NCBI RefSeq assembly: GCF_004362515.1
Contig: NZ_SNXU01000001.1
Coordinates: 7,130,001-7,194,000, forward strand
Direction of reading: 5' to 3'
Length of the DNA stretch: 64,000 bases
Source of the DNA: Actinokineospora alba
GTDB lineage: Bacteria; Actinomycetota; Actinomycetes; Mycobacteriales; Pseudonocardiaceae
Positions 42,144-51,297 of this stretch are shown piece by piece (position 1 is the stretch's first letter; each line of letters starts with the position of its first letter). The notes beneath the pieces were generated by a model, which had not been told where the DNA came from, did not search any database, and saw only the letters and a program-made list of their open reading frames with translations. A program made the position numbers and the translations under genes.

Positions 42144-42638
42144 GTGACAGATACCTCAGGCACGGGTGCGCGCGCACCCCAAACCACCGGCGAGCGCTAC
42201 CGCGAGCGCCTGTATGTGACCTGGTACTGGTGGCCGCTGCCGCTCATCGCCGCGGGCCTGCTGGCCGCCGAGATCCACATGGGCTACCCGGGTGTCCGGG
42301 CGTGGCTGCCGTACCTGGTGATCGTGCCGCTGGCGCTGTTGCTCATCGTGAAGTCGGGTCGCACGAAGGTGGCCGTCGAGGACGGCGAGCTGCGGGTGGC
42401 CGACGCGCACCTGCCGTTGGAGTTCGTCGGCGAGGTCGAGGTCTTCGGGGCCAAGGACAAGCGCCGCGTGCTGGGTCCGAACCTCGACCCGGCCGCGTTC
42501 ATGCTGCACCGGGGCTGGGTGGGGCCGCTGGTGCGGGTTCAGGTCACCGATCCCGCCGACCCCACGCCGTACTGGGTGTTCAGCACCCGCAGGCCCGAGG
42601 AACTGGCCGCGATCCTCCGAGGCAACAGCACGGCATGA
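42144..42638 (+). CDS. DUF3093 membrane protein
   Basis: 164 residues. Two hydrophobic helices (about residues 31-47 and 55-70: LIAAGLLAAEIHMGYP, LPYLVIVPLALLLIV) followed by a soluble domain ending PTPYWVFSTRRPEELAAIL. Conserved in Actinobacteria next to dut (Rv2698); no known function. Confidence 0.9.
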   Translation: MTDTSGTGARAPQTTGERYRERLYVTWYWWPLPLIAAGLLAAEIHMGYPGVRAWLPYLVIVPLALLLIVKSGRTKVAVEDGELRVADAHLPLEFVGEVEVFGAKDKRRVLGPNLDPAAFMLHRGWVGPLVRVQVTDPADPTPYWVFSTRRPEELAAILRGNSTA

Positions 42639-42640
42639 GG

Positions 42641-42673
42641 ACAGCCGGGCTCCCCGAAGGGAGGCCCGGCTGT
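42641..42673. terminator. Bidirectional hairpin terminator
   Basis: ACAGCCGGGC(C)TCCC-type stem with its complement at 42659-42673, 4-base loop, between the convergent DUF3093 (ends 42638) and DUF4193 (ends 42712) genes. Confidence 0.8.
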
Positions 42674-42711
42674 TCCAGGTCGTGCTCGTCCGACGCGCTG
42701 CGTTGTGGGCT

Positions 42712-43020
42712 TTACGCGCAGTCGCGGCAGACGTACGTGCCGCCGTTGTCCTCGGCCAATCGGCTGCGGTGGTGCACAAGGAAGCACTTCGAGCAGGTGA
42801 ACTCGTCGGCTTGCTTGGGCACCACGCGAACGGTGAGGTCTTCACCCGAGAGCGCGGACAGATCGGCACCAGGCAGCTCGAAGCTCTCCGCCGTGTCCGT
42901 CTCGTCCACATCGACGACACCGGATTGGTTCTCGTTCCGCCGCGCCTTGAGCTCTTCAAGAGAGTCCTCAGCGAGATCGTCCGCCTCGCTGCGGCGCGGT
43001 GCGTCGTAGTCGGTAGCCAT
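42712..43020 (-). CDS. DUF4193 zinc-ribbon protein
   Basis: 102 residues: acidic N-terminal half (EADDLAEDSLEELKARRNEN), then a zinc ribbon with two Cys pairs, FTCSKCFLVHHRSRLA and YVCRDCA at the very end. Conserved actinobacterial family (Rv2699c) of unknown function; probably binds nucleic acid or RNA polymerase, inferred from the ribbon and acidic tail only. Confidence 0.9.
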   Translation of the reverse strand: MATDYDAPRRSEADDLAEDSLEELKARRNENQSGVVDVDETDTAESFELPGADLSALSGEDLTVRVVPKQADEFTCSKCFLVHHRSRLAEDNGGTYVCRDCA

Positions 43021-43519
43021 CTTCTTTCACCCCTGCGGTCCATCAGGATGTGGGTCGTGCCGCTGGTCAACGTTCCAGCACCCCGGTTTGTGCCCGCCAC
43101 TAGAGTGACGGTGGTCTCGCCGGTCGCGTCGGCTTGGCACAGCCGTCCGAATCGATTCGGCAGGCTTCTTCGGCGACCGGAGCGGGCAGAGGGTAGCTCA
43201 TAAGCGGCCGCTCATGCACAGCATCACCCGAGTGGGGGTGTTTCGGGCGCGTCGGGAGCCCGGATGAGATCATCTAAAGCGTGTTGCGGTCCGGACACGT
43301 TCCTTGCCCACCAGCGGGTGGCGTGGTGCGATTCCCCGAAATGGATCACGTTTAGGGCGGCCCCGGGAGGACAATCCTGGAGCCGAGGTCCGCGAACACA
43401 GCCCGGGCTGCGAAATCCGCGGATTCCAATAGGCTGATCAGCAGCGACAGTCGAGTCGGGACAACCGGCTCCCAATGCCTACGGGGGTAGGGCATGGTGT
43501 TCGTAGGAAGGGCGCGATC
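43021..43519. other. 499-bp intergenic region with a 14-bp palindrome
   Basis: Divergent region between DUF4193 and the cei-like gene. No convincing reading frame, tRNA or known riboswitch. It holds a perfect palindrome CCGAATCGATTCGG at 43147-43160 and the ribosome site AGGAAGGG (43505-43512) that decides the start of the next gene. Unusually long for this compact backbone. Confidence 0.6.
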
Positions 43520-44218
43520 GTGGCGGCCGGCAACGTGACGCGAAGCGCGCCTGGAGGCCGTTACCGCAAGCGGCGTCCGCTCCCGGCGCTGATCCTCATC
43601 GTGATCCTCGGCGTCGCCGCGGGCATCGTCTGGCTCCAGGTGATCAAAGCCGACCGGTCGACCGCGCACGAGATGACCTGTTCCCCGCCGCCCGCGGTCA
43701 CCGCCGACGGCACCACACCCCCGCCACTGGGCGAGACCCTCGACCGCGCGGGCCTCGACAAGACCCACCCCGCCCCCGCGGGCACCGCGCTGGTGCGCGT
43801 GATCAACGCCAGCGGGCAGAACCGCCAGGCGGGCGCCGTCACCGAGACCCTGCGCGAACTCGGCTTCACCCAGATCGCCGACCCGGCGAACGACCTGGTC
43901 TACCCGCGGGGGTCGCTCGACTGCCGCGCGCAGATCCGGTTCGGGCAGCAGGGCATGTCAGTCGCACGGACGCTGAACATCCTGGAGCCCTGCGCGGAAC
44001 TGGTCCGCGACGAGCGCCAGGACGCCACCGTCGACTTCGCCATCGGCCAGAAGTTCGACCACCTCAAGCCGAGCCCGGAGGCCCGCAAGGTCGTCGAGAC
44101 GCTCGCCGAGTGGGCCGCGTCGAACCCGGACGCCCAAGGCGGCCTGCTGGCCGACGGCAGCTCCGCCGCCCCCATCCCGCAGGACCTGATCGACGGCGCC
44201 CTAGACCAGCGCTGTTAA
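43520..44218 (+). CDS. cei: Envelope integrity protein Cei-like (LytR C-terminal domain)
   Basis: 232 residues from GTG 43520, chosen because AGGAAGGG lies seven bases upstream. One membrane helix near the N-terminus after an Arg/Lys-rich start (RYRKRRPLPALILIVILGVA), then an external LytR_C-like domain (ALVRVINASGQNRQAGAV with TLRELGFTQI) and a second domain. Matches Rv2700, described as a cell-envelope integrity protein. Stop overlaps the convergent suhB stop. Confidence 0.87.
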   Translation: MAAGNVTRSAPGGRYRKRRPLPALILIVILGVAAGIVWLQVIKADRSTAHEMTCSPPPAVTADGTTPPPLGETLDRAGLDKTHPAPAGTALVRVINASGQNRQAGAVTETLRELGFTQIADPANDLVYPRGSLDCRAQIRFGQQGMSVARTLNILEPCAELVRDERQDATVDFAIGQKFDHLKPSPEARKVVETLAEWAASNPDAQGGLLADGSSAAPIPQDLIDGALDQRC

Positions 44219-45015
44219 TAATCGCCGCCGGCTCCGATGTCGATGAGGGTCGCGCGCAGCGGGTCCGCGATGGCCGGTGCGGCGGCGTAGACGGCGTCGT
44301 GGCCGAGTTCCGGGTCCTCCCCGGGCAGCGACACCAGAGCGCCCGCCTCGGCGGCGATGAGGGCACCCGCGGCCCAGTCCCACGGCGAGAGCCCCCGCTC
44401 GTAGTAGGCGTCCACCCAGCCCGCCGCCACGGCGCACAGGTCCATGGCCGACGACCCGCCCCGGCGGATGTCGCGGACCCGGGCCAGCAACCGGGCCGCG
44501 ACCGCGGCCTGAGCCGTGCGCCGCTCCCGCGAGTACGCGAAGCCGGTCGAGACGAGTGACAGCTCGACCGACTCCGGCGTGGCCACCCGCAGCGGCCTGC
44601 CGTCGAGCCAGGCGCCCTCGCCCTTCGCCGCCGTCCACACCCGCCCGCTGACCGGCTCGACGATGGCCCCCGCGACCGAGTGCCCGTCGACCCGCGCGGC
44701 GACCGACACGCAGTACCAGGGGTAGCCGTAGAGGTAGTTGACCGTGCCGTCGATCGGGTCGACGACCCAGGTGACCCCGTCGCCGATGGCGCCGCCGTCC
44801 TCCTCGCCCAGCACGGCGTCCTCGGGACGCAGTTCGGCGATGCGCTCACGGATCAGGCGTTCGGCCGCGCGGTCCGCGGCGGTGACGACGTCGGTCGCGG
44901 TCGACTTGGTGTCGACGTCCTGGATGGCGCTCTCGCGGGCGGTCCGGGCGAGGTCGGCCGCCTGGCAGGCGACGTCTACCGCGATCTTGAGCAAGTCGTG
45001 TGGGGTGAGAGTCAC
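44215..45015 (-). CDS. suhB: Inositol monophosphatase family protein (SuhB)
   Basis: Mg-dependent sugar phosphatase, 266 residues. Metal-binding motifs: GEEDGG, WVVDPIDGTVNYLYG and SPWDWAAGALIAAEAG. Hydrolyses inositol 1-phosphate or related phosphates; supplies inositol for actinobacterial lipids and thiols. GTG start at 45015, divergent from ppgK. Confidence 0.93.
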   Translation of the reverse strand: MTLTPHDLLKIAVDVACQAADLARTARESAIQDVDTKSTATDVVTAADRAAERLIRERIAELRPEDAVLGEEDGGAIGDGVTWVVDPIDGTVNYLYGYPWYCVSVAARVDGHSVAGAIVEPVSGRVWTAAKGEGAWLDGRPLRVATPESVELSLVSTGFAYSRERRTAQAAVAARLLARVRDIRRGGSSAMDLCAVAAGWVDAYYERGLSPWDWAAGALIAAEAGALVSLPGEDPELGHDAVYAAAPAIADPLRATLIDIGAGGDY

Positions 45016-45050
45016 GCGGCCTATCCGACCACACGCCCCGGACGACGGCT

Positions 45051-45066
45051 AATGTCTGCGGACATT
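45051..45066. promoter_or_regulatory. Inverted repeat in the suhB/ppgK divergent promoter
   Basis: AATGTC-TGCG-GACATT, a perfect 6-bp inverted repeat with 4-base spacer in the 80-bp divergent promoter. Candidate operator; the binding protein is unknown. Confidence 0.45.
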
Positions 45067-45095
45067 GGTTCTGAATCGAACAGGAAGGTCGAGCG

Positions 45096-45845
45096 ATGGG
45101 TGCGGCAGCAGGCCAGGGCTTCGGCGTCGACATCGGCGGATCCGGCATCAAGGGCGGCGTCGTGGACCTCGCGACCGGCAGGCTGATCGGCGAGCGCGTG
45201 CGCATCGCGACGCCGAACCCGTCCACCCCGGACGCGGTCACCGAGGTGGTCGCCGAGATCGTGGCCAAGTTCGCGTGGGACGGGCCGGTCGGCGTGACCC
45301 TTCCCGCGGTGGTCAAGAACGGCGTCACGCACTCGGCGGCCAACATCGACAAGGCGTGGCTCGACACCGACGCCGCCGCCGTGTTCGGAAAGCGGCTCGA
45401 ACGTGACGTAGTCGTGCTCAACGACGCCGACGCCGCCGGGATGGCCGAGATCCGCTACGGCTGGACGGGCGACCGGGAGGGCGTGGTGGTCCTGCTGACC
45501 TTCGGCACGGGCATCGGCAGCGCGCTGTTCCTCGACGGCAAGCTCGTCCCGAACACCGAGTTCGGCCACCTCGAGATCGACGGCCACGACGCGGAGACGC
45601 GCGCGGCGGCGTCGGTGAAGGACGAGGAGGACCTGTCGTGGACAGAGTGGGCGCAGCGGGTCACCCGCTACATCTCGGCCCTGGAGAACCTGATCTGGCC
45701 TGACCTGATCATCGTGGGCGGCGGAGTCAGCAAAAAGGCCGATAAGTGGCTTCCGCTGCTCGAAGTGCGGACCAAGATCGTCGCCGCGGAATTGCGCAAT
45801 GACGCGGGCATTGTCGGTGCGGCGGTGGCCGCGGCCGGGGCCTGA
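45096..45845 (+). CDS. ppgK: Polyphosphate glucokinase
   Basis: ROK-family kinase using polyphosphate (and ATP) to phosphorylate glucose; 249 residues. N-terminal phosphate loop GVDIGGSGIKGGVVDLATG, sugar-binding VVLNDADAAGMAEIRYG, the LLTFGTGIGSALFLDG motif and EFGHLEIDGHDAE. ATG start with AGGAAGG upstream. Located before sigA as in Rv2702. Confidence 0.95.
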   Translation: MGAAAGQGFGVDIGGSGIKGGVVDLATGRLIGERVRIATPNPSTPDAVTEVVAEIVAKFAWDGPVGVTLPAVVKNGVTHSAANIDKAWLDTDAAAVFGKRLERDVVVLNDADAAGMAEIRYGWTGDREGVVVLLTFGTGIGSALFLDGKLVPNTEFGHLEIDGHDAETRAAASVKDEEDLSWTEWAQRVTRYISALENLIWPDLIIVGGGVSKKADKWLPLLEVRTKIVAAELRNDAGIVGAAVAAAGA

Positions 45846-45873
45846 AAGCACGACTCGGGCGACTTTCGGTCTT

Positions 45874-45909
45874 GGCGTGTCCCGGCGACACGCCGCGCGT
45901 CGCTACAAT
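45874..45909 (+). promoter_or_regulatory. sigA promoter with inverted repeat
   Basis: TACAAT -10 box at 45904-45909. Upstream, over the expected -35 region, is an 8-bp inverted repeat GGCGTGTC-CCGGC-GACACGCC (45874-45894) in place of a recognisable -35 box. This predicts a leader of roughly 100 bases before the sigA GTG. Confidence 0.6.
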
Positions 45910-46020
45910 GGAACACGCCCATGGCTCAGGCAGCCGCAGGGCACTCCCCCGAACTCCGGCAGCGACCAGGTGTTTTTCCAGTTTGGCGCCGCTGTGATGG
46001 ACAGTTGTGAAAGGGCGTAC

Positions 46021-47334
46021 GTGGCAGCCGCACGAACCGCAACCCGACGCTCCACCGCGTCGGCAAGCGCCGCCAAGACGACCAAGAGCGAGCCGTCGGA
46101 AGAAGACCTGACCGCCGCGACCAAGACGCCGGCCAAGAAGGCCGCGGGCGCCAAGACGCCGCGCGCGCCGAAGAAGGCCGCCGCGGGCAAGGCCGCGCCG
46201 AAGAAGGGCGACGGCCCCGAGGGCGAAGAGCCCGAGGACGCCGACAACCCCGACTTGGCCGACCTCGAAGAGGTCGAGGTCGAGCCGGTGGAAGAGGTCG
46301 CCGAGGAGCCCGAGGAGAAGGACCCCAAGGAGCCCGGCAAGGACGGCGACTTCGTCTGGGACGAGGAGGAGTCCGAGGCGCTCCGCCAGGCCCGCAAGGA
46401 CGCCGAGCTGACGGCGTCGGCCGACTCGGTGCGCGCCTACCTCAAGCAGATCGGCAAGGTCGCGCTGCTCAACGCCGAGGAGGAGGTCGAACTCGCCAAG
46501 CGGATCGAGGCGGGCCTCTACGCGGCGGAGCGGGTGCGCAAGTCCGAGGACGAGAGCGAGAAGCTGCAGCCGCAGATGCGGCGCGACCTGCGCTGGATCG
46601 TCCGGGACGGCGAGCGGGCCAAGAACCACCTGCTCGAGGCGAACCTGCGGCTCGTGGTGTCGCTGGCCAAGCGCTACACCGGCCGCGGCATGGCGTTCCT
46701 GGACCTGATCCAGGAAGGCAACCTGGGCCTGATCCGCGCGGTCGAGAAGTTCGACTACACCAAGGGCTACAAGTTCTCGACCTACGCGACGTGGTGGATC
46801 CGCCAGGCCATCACCCGCGCGATGGCCGACCAGGCGCGCACCATCCGTATCCCGGTGCACATGGTCGAGGTCATCAACAAGCTCGGCCGCATACAGCGTG
46901 AGCTGCTCCAGGACCTGGGCCGCGAGCCCACGCCCGAAGAGCTCGCCAAGGAAATGGACATCACCCCGGAGAAGGTGCTGGAGATCCAGCAGTACGCCCG
47001 GGAGCCCATTTCGCTCGACCAGACGATCGGCGACGAGGGCGACAGCCAGCTCGGCGACTTCATCGAGGACTCCGAGGCCGTCGTGGCCGTGGACGCGGTG
47101 TCGTTCACCTTGCTGCAGGACCAGCTCCAGTCGGTCCTGGCCACGCTGTCGGAGCGCGAAGCGGGCGTCGTCCGCCTGCGCTTCGGCCTCACCGACGGCC
47201 AGCCGCGCACGCTGGACGAGATCGGGCAGGTCTACGGGGTGACCCGTGAGCGCATCCGCCAGATCGAGTCGAAGACGATGTCGAAGCTGCGCCACCCGTC
47301 GCGCTCGCAGGTGCTTCGGGACTACCTCGAATAA
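46021..47334 (+). CDS. sigA: Primary RNA polymerase sigma factor SigA
   Basis: Housekeeping sigma-70, 437 residues from GTG 46021 (GAAAGGG just upstream). N-terminal ~110 residues are a Lys/Ala-rich then acidic tail, variable in this family. The conserved core starts at GDFVWDEEESEALRQARKDA. Region 1.2 ADSVRAYLKQIGKVALLNAE, region 2 (AFLDLIQEGNLGLIRAVEKF, KGYKFSTYATWWIRQAITRA), region 3, and region 4 helix-turn-helix (LDEIGQVYGVTRERIRQIE) are complete. Followed by a terminator. Confidence 0.97.
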   Translation: MAAARTATRRSTASASAAKTTKSEPSEEDLTAATKTPAKKAAGAKTPRAPKKAAAGKAAPKKGDGPEGEEPEDADNPDLADLEEVEVEPVEEVAEEPEEKDPKEPGKDGDFVWDEEESEALRQARKDAELTASADSVRAYLKQIGKVALLNAEEEVELAKRIEAGLYAAERVRKSEDESEKLQPQMRRDLRWIVRDGERAKNHLLEANLRLVVSLAKRYTGRGMAFLDLIQEGNLGLIRAVEKFDYTKGYKFSTYATWWIRQAITRAMADQARTIRIPVHMVEVINKLGRIQRELLQDLGREPTPEELAKEMDITPEKVLEIQQYAREPISLDQTIGDEGDSQLGDFIEDSEAVVAVDAVSFTLLQDQLQSVLATLSEREAGVVRLRFGLTDGQPRTLDEIGQVYGVTRERIRQIESKTMSKLRHPSRSQVLRDYLE

Positions 47335-47351
47335 GCCGAGGACCGCTTACG

Positions 47352-47392
47352 GACGCCGTCCGCTCCTTCGTGGAGCGGACGGCGTCTTTGTC
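47352..47392 (+). terminator. Rho-independent terminator after sigA
   Basis: 15-bp perfect stem (GACGCCGTCCGCTCC and complement, 47352-47386), 5-base loop TTCGT, then TTTGTCTT. Confidence 0.93.
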
Positions 47393-47399
47393 TTCGGGT

Positions 47400-48162
47400 T
47401 CAGTCGAGCAGAGCACGCGCCCAGGTTTCGGCGTGCCGCTCGATGTGGTCCGCGGCGAGCCGCCACGTCGTGCCATGGCCCTCCAGCCAGAGGCGGGTCC
47501 ACGGCTGGGTGCCCGCGGCGGCCTGGGCGGCCAGGAAATCGTGCATCGATCTGGCTCGCGGGCCGAGAAGACGAAGCAGCGCGTGCCGTTGCGGTTCATC
47601 GAGGCCGTAGGCGTCAACCAACGACTTCAATCGGCGGGCCGCCACGGTCGTGGCCGTCGTAGCCGACAGCTGGGCGAAACCCTGCGCGGCGTAGGCCGGC
47701 GTCCCACAGGCGGGTTCCGGGGGCGGCGGTGTCCCAGTCGATGAAGGCCCAGCGCCGCTCACTCACCACCAGGTTCCACGGCGCGAGGTCGTGGTGGGCG
47801 ATGGTCTCAGCCCCGTCAGCCGGGATGAGCACCTGCCACGTCGAGTCGGCGGGTGGGACGAAGTCCGCGACCGCGTCGTGGAAGTCTCGGATCAATCTGC
47901 CCACACCCACCATCGCCCGGTCGGGCTCCAGCCGGGTGCCCGCGACCGGCCAGGGCACCTCACCGGGCACGAATTCCAGGACCTCCCGGCCCCGCTCGTC
48001 AATGCCCAGCGGTCGGGGCGCGCCGGGGAAGCCGACCGATCGCAGGTGTGTCAGCAGGGCGTGCACCGATGGCGTCCAGGGGCCTACCGGGCGGCGCACG
48101 GTGTCTCCGACTCTGACGACGCCGGTGCTCGCGTTTCCACCGGTGAGCGGGATCTCCTCCAC
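47400..48162 (-). pseudogene. Phosphotransferase (APH-like), broken by a frameshift
   Basis: Two overlapping frames make up one aminoglycoside-phosphotransferase-like protein. From 48162 the first frame gives the kinase core: GREVLEFVPGEVPWP, the catalytic IAHHDLAPWNLVVSE and the Mg-binding FIDWDTAAPGTRLWD. Just after LWD (about 47696-47706) this frame degenerates. The expected continuation (AYAAQGFAQLSA, then RRLKSLVDAYGLDEPQRHAL) is found in another frame, ending at 47400. One base is extra relative to a continuous gene. This is either a real frameshift mutation or a sequencing error in a GC-rich run. Confidence 0.8.
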
Positions 48163-48169
48163 GACGGAC

Positions 48170-49006
48170 CTAATCCCCTGAGCTCTCCTCTATCTGCTGC
48201 ATCTTGCGCCAAGCGAGTCCCGCTGCCCGTTCGGCCTCTTTCGCGTCCCGGCGGGCCAGCTGGAGGGTGCGGCGGGCCTCTAGTTCGGCCACCTCCGCGG
48301 CGTCGAGCTCCGCGTTGAGGTCTCGGACGCGTTTTTCGGCTGCTGTCACAGCGTCCTCGGCTTTTCGGATGGCCTTGTCTGCCGCGGTGCGTTCGGCTTC
48401 GGCGGCTTTTACCTGGGCCTTCGCCTCGGCCAGGGCCTGGCGGGCGGCGGCCTTGCGGGCGCGGGCGTCGTCGGGCTTGGCGCGCGGTTTGGGTTTCTCC
48501 GCGGGCTTCTTGGCGGCGGGTTTCGACGGCGGGGACAAGGACAGGCCGGGCCAGGTGGGGGCGATGGCCAGGTCGCGGGCGGTGGTGATCCGGCCCGCGC
48601 GCAGGACTTCGGCGGCTTCGGGGGTGGCGACGGCGGCGGTGAACATGTCCTCGAGTTCACGGGTGATCGCGTCGGTCAGCTTGGTGCCGCCCGCCAGGCC
48701 GACGAGGGTGCCGATCAGCTCGGTGCGCTGCCGGGTCAGTGCCCTCAGCTCCGAGCCCGACGCGTTGCCCGTGGCCTCACGGAGTTCGTCGCCGAGGGAG
48801 ATCAGGGACTCGATCTCGTCCGGGTGTTCGCGGGCCAGCCGGTTGACCAGCCAGGCGGCCGTGGTGGGCTTCGCCAGCTTCTCGATGGCCGCCGCACCCT
48901 CTTTGTCGCCCGCCTCCCTGGCCTGGCGGGCGAGTTCGCGGCGGGCGGGGATGAACTCCTCCCGCGGCAGCCCGTACAAGTCGTCGACGCTCACACCGAC
49001 CATCAT
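48170..49006 (-). CDS. Coiled-coil protein, unknown function
   Basis: 278 residues. The N-terminal domain (VDDLYGLPREEFIPARRELA, KLAKPTTAAWLVNRLAREHP) is a conserved actinobacterial block; a Pro/Lys-rich linker near residue 160-180 leads to a long Ala/Glu/Arg coiled coil (~180-270). Cytosolic. Its start is 25 bases from the divergent pyrD start. I recognise no function. Confidence 0.78.
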   Translation of the reverse strand: MMVGVSVDDLYGLPREEFIPARRELARQAREAGDKEGAAAIEKLAKPTTAAWLVNRLAREHPDEIESLISLGDELREATGNASGSELRALTRQRTELIGTLVGLAGGTKLTDAITRELEDMFTAAVATPEAAEVLRAGRITTARDLAIAPTWPGLSLSPPSKPAAKKPAEKPKPRAKPDDARARKAAARQALAEAKAQVKAAEAERTAADKAIRKAEDAVTAAEKRVRDLNAELDAAEVAELEARRTLQLARRDAKEAERAAGLAWRKMQQIEESSGD

Positions 49007-49031
49007 GTCCGAACCGGGCGGGTGACACGAT

Positions 49032-50051
49032 GTGGACGTGGTCTACCAGCAGCTGATTCGAAGCACCCTGTTCAAACTCGGCGGCGGCGATCCCGAGATC
49101 GCCCACACCCGCACGATTGCGGGCCTGACCCGCCTGGCGAAAGTCCGCCCGGCCGTGTCCGTCCTGCGCCGCTACTTCGGCACGTCGAAGACCGTGCGGG
49201 CGTTCGGTGTGGACTTCCCCGGCGTCGTGGGGCTCGCGGCGGGGATGGACAAGGACGGGCACGCGTTGCGGGCTTGGCCCGCGCTCGGGTTCGGGTTCGT
49301 CGAGGTCGGGACGGTCACCCAGCACCCGCAGCCGGGCAACCCGAAGCCGCGGCTGTTCCGGCTCACCGACAGCGAGGCCATCGTCAACCGGATGGGCTTC
49401 AACAACGCCGGCGCCGACGCGCTAGCCTCGCGGCTGCGCGCGACCGGGCCGGTCGGGGTGCCGCTGGGCATCAGCATCGGCAAGTCCAAGGTGACGCCGG
49501 TCGACGAGGCCGTGGAGGACTACCGGCACTCGCTGCGCGCGCTGCACGAGTTCGGCGACTACTTCGCGATCAACGTCAGCTCCCCCAACACCCCCGGGCT
49601 GCGGGGGCTGCAGGACCGGGCGGCGCTGGACGTGCTTGTCAGCGAGCTGCGCAAGGAGTCGACGAAGCCGCTGCTGGTCAAGATCGCCCCCGACCTGACC
49701 GACGACGCGATCGCCGAGGTGCTGCAGGTCTGCGCCGACCACCGGGTCGACGGGATCATCGCCACCAACACCACGCTCAGCCGCGAGGGCCTCGCGCCGT
49801 CCGACGTCGAGACGGGTGAGGAGGCAGGCGGTCTGAGCGGGCGGCCGCTCGCCGAGCGGGCGCGCGACGTCGTGGCTTTCGTGCACAAGGAGAGCGGGCT
49901 GCCGGTGATCGGCGTGGGCGGGATCTTCGACGCCGACGGCGCGCTGCGGATGCTCGACGCGGGCGCCACCCTGGTGCAGCTCTACACCGGGTTCATCTAC
50001 GAGGGTCCGCCGCTGGTGCGCCGGATCAACCGCGCGGTCGCCGCACGATGA
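49032..50051 (+). CDS. pyrD: Dihydroorotate dehydrogenase (quinone), class 2
   Basis: Membrane-associated FMN enzyme of pyrimidine synthesis: dihydroorotate to orotate with quinone reduction. 339 residues, GTG start at 49032. N-terminal membrane-binding helix region (VVYQQLIRSTLFKL), then VGLAAGMDKDGHAL, FNNAGADALASRL, the class 2 catalytic Ser in NVSSPNTPGLRGLQ and C-terminal GVGGIFDADGALRMLDAGA. Overlaps the convergent permease stop by 26 bases. Confidence 0.95.
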   Translation: MDVVYQQLIRSTLFKLGGGDPEIAHTRTIAGLTRLAKVRPAVSVLRRYFGTSKTVRAFGVDFPGVVGLAAGMDKDGHALRAWPALGFGFVEVGTVTQHPQPGNPKPRLFRLTDSEAIVNRMGFNNAGADALASRLRATGPVGVPLGISIGKSKVTPVDEAVEDYRHSLRALHEFGDYFAINVSSPNTPGLRGLQDRAALDVLVSELRKESTKPLLVKIAPDLTDDAIAEVLQVCADHRVDGIIATNTTLSREGLAPSDVETGEEAGGLSGRPLAERARDVVAFVHKESGLPVIGVGGIFDADGALRMLDAGATLVQLYTGFIYEGPPLVRRINRAVAAR

Positions 50052-51297
50052 CCTCGTCGCCGCGGCCGCGCCACCAGCGCAGCAGCGGGTAGGCCAGCAC
50101 GATGAACATCGAGCCCCAGGCGATGCCCTCGATCGTGAGCTCGCCGATGGTGATGGTCAGGTTGCCGACGCCGGCGACCACGGCCGCCGCGGCGACGAGC
50201 TGGTTGACCGGGTCGGTGAAGTCGACCTTGTTGGCCATCCAGATGCGGACGCCGACCAAGCCGATCATCCCGTAGAGCAGCAGCGTGGCGCCGCCGAGGA
50301 CACCGTCGGGCATGGTGTTGACCAGCGCGCCGAACTTCGGGACCAGGGACAGCAGGATGGCGGTCAGCGCGGCGACGGCGTAGGTGGCGGTGGAGTAGAC
50401 CTTGGTCAGTGCCATGACGCCGATGTTCTCGGCGTAGGTCGTCGTGCCCGAGCCGCCGCCCGCGCCCGCGAGCGTGGTGGCCAGGCCGTCGGCGATGAGC
50501 GCGTCGCCGACGCTGCCGTCGAGGTTGCGGCCGGTGACCGTGCCGACGGCTTTGACGTGCCCGGCGTTCTCCGCGACGAGCACGATCACGACGGGGATGA
50601 CGAGTAAGACCACCGACGGACGCAGCTGCGGACCGCTCAGTTCGGGCAGGCCGAACCAGGGCGCGGCGGCGAGCGCGGCGACCCGGTCGTCGCTCAGCGC
50701 GTCGGTGAAGACGGCGAACGCCCAGCCGACCAGCATGCCGATCAGGATCGAGACGCGGGAGAGCAGACCGCGCGCGACCCCGCAGACCAGGATCGTGGCG
50801 AGGGTGACCACGGCGACCACGGGCTGCTTGGCGAACGACTGGGTGGCGGTGGGCGCGAGGTTGAGGCCGACCAGGACGACGACCGCGCCGGTGACGACCG
50901 GGGGCATCACCGAGTCCAGCAGCCGCACGCCGAGGGCCTTGACCGCGACGCCGACACCCATCAGCAGCAGACCGGCTGTGAGCACGCCTCCGAGCTGCGC
51001 GGCCATGCCCTCGTCGCGGGTGGCCATCAGCGGTGCGATGAACGCGAACGACGAGCCCAGATAGCTGGGCACGCGGTTGCGGGTGATGATCAGGAAAAGC
51101 AGGGTGCCGACGCCGGAGAACAAGAGCGTGGTCGTCACCGGGAAACCGGTGAGGGCGGGCACCAGCACCGTGGCGCCGAACATCGCGGCCACGTGCTGCA
51201 GTCCGAGCCCGATGGTCAGCGGCCAGCTGAGCCGTTCGTTCGGGGCTACCTGATCACCATCACGGACGCGGCGGCCGTCACCGTGCACGGACCACAC
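50026..51297 (-). CDS. Uracil/xanthine permease (NCS2 family)
   Basis: Nucleobase:cation symporter with about 12-14 helices; the signature region VIVLVAENAGHVKAVGTVTG and the GGSGTTTYAENIGVMALTKV segment (conserved Glu) are typical of UraA-like proteins. I chose GTG 51297, with GGAGG about 11 bases upstream; an open frame continues to 51495 but its residues are Arg/His-rich and unlike a permease. Next to pyrD (convergent), consistent with pyrimidine metabolism. Confidence 0.9.
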   Translation of the reverse strand: MWSVHGDGRRVRDGDQVAPNERLSWPLTIGLGLQHVAAMFGATVLVPALTGFPVTTTLLFSGVGTLLFLIITRNRVPSYLGSSFAFIAPLMATRDEGMAAQLGGVLTAGLLLMGVGVAVKALGVRLLDSVMPPVVTGAVVVLVGLNLAPTATQSFAKQPVVAVVTLATILVCGVARGLLSRVSILIGMLVGWAFAVFTDALSDDRVAALAAAPWFGLPELSGPQLRPSVVLLVIPVVIVLVAENAGHVKAVGTVTGRNLDGSVGDALIADGLATTLAGAGGGSGTTTYAENIGVMALTKVYSTATYAVAALTAILLSLVPKFGALVNTMPDGVLGGATLLLYGMIGLVGVRIWMANKVDFTDPVNQLVAAAAVVAGVGNLTITIGELTIEGIAWGSMFIVLAYPLLRWWRGRGDEVIVRRPRG

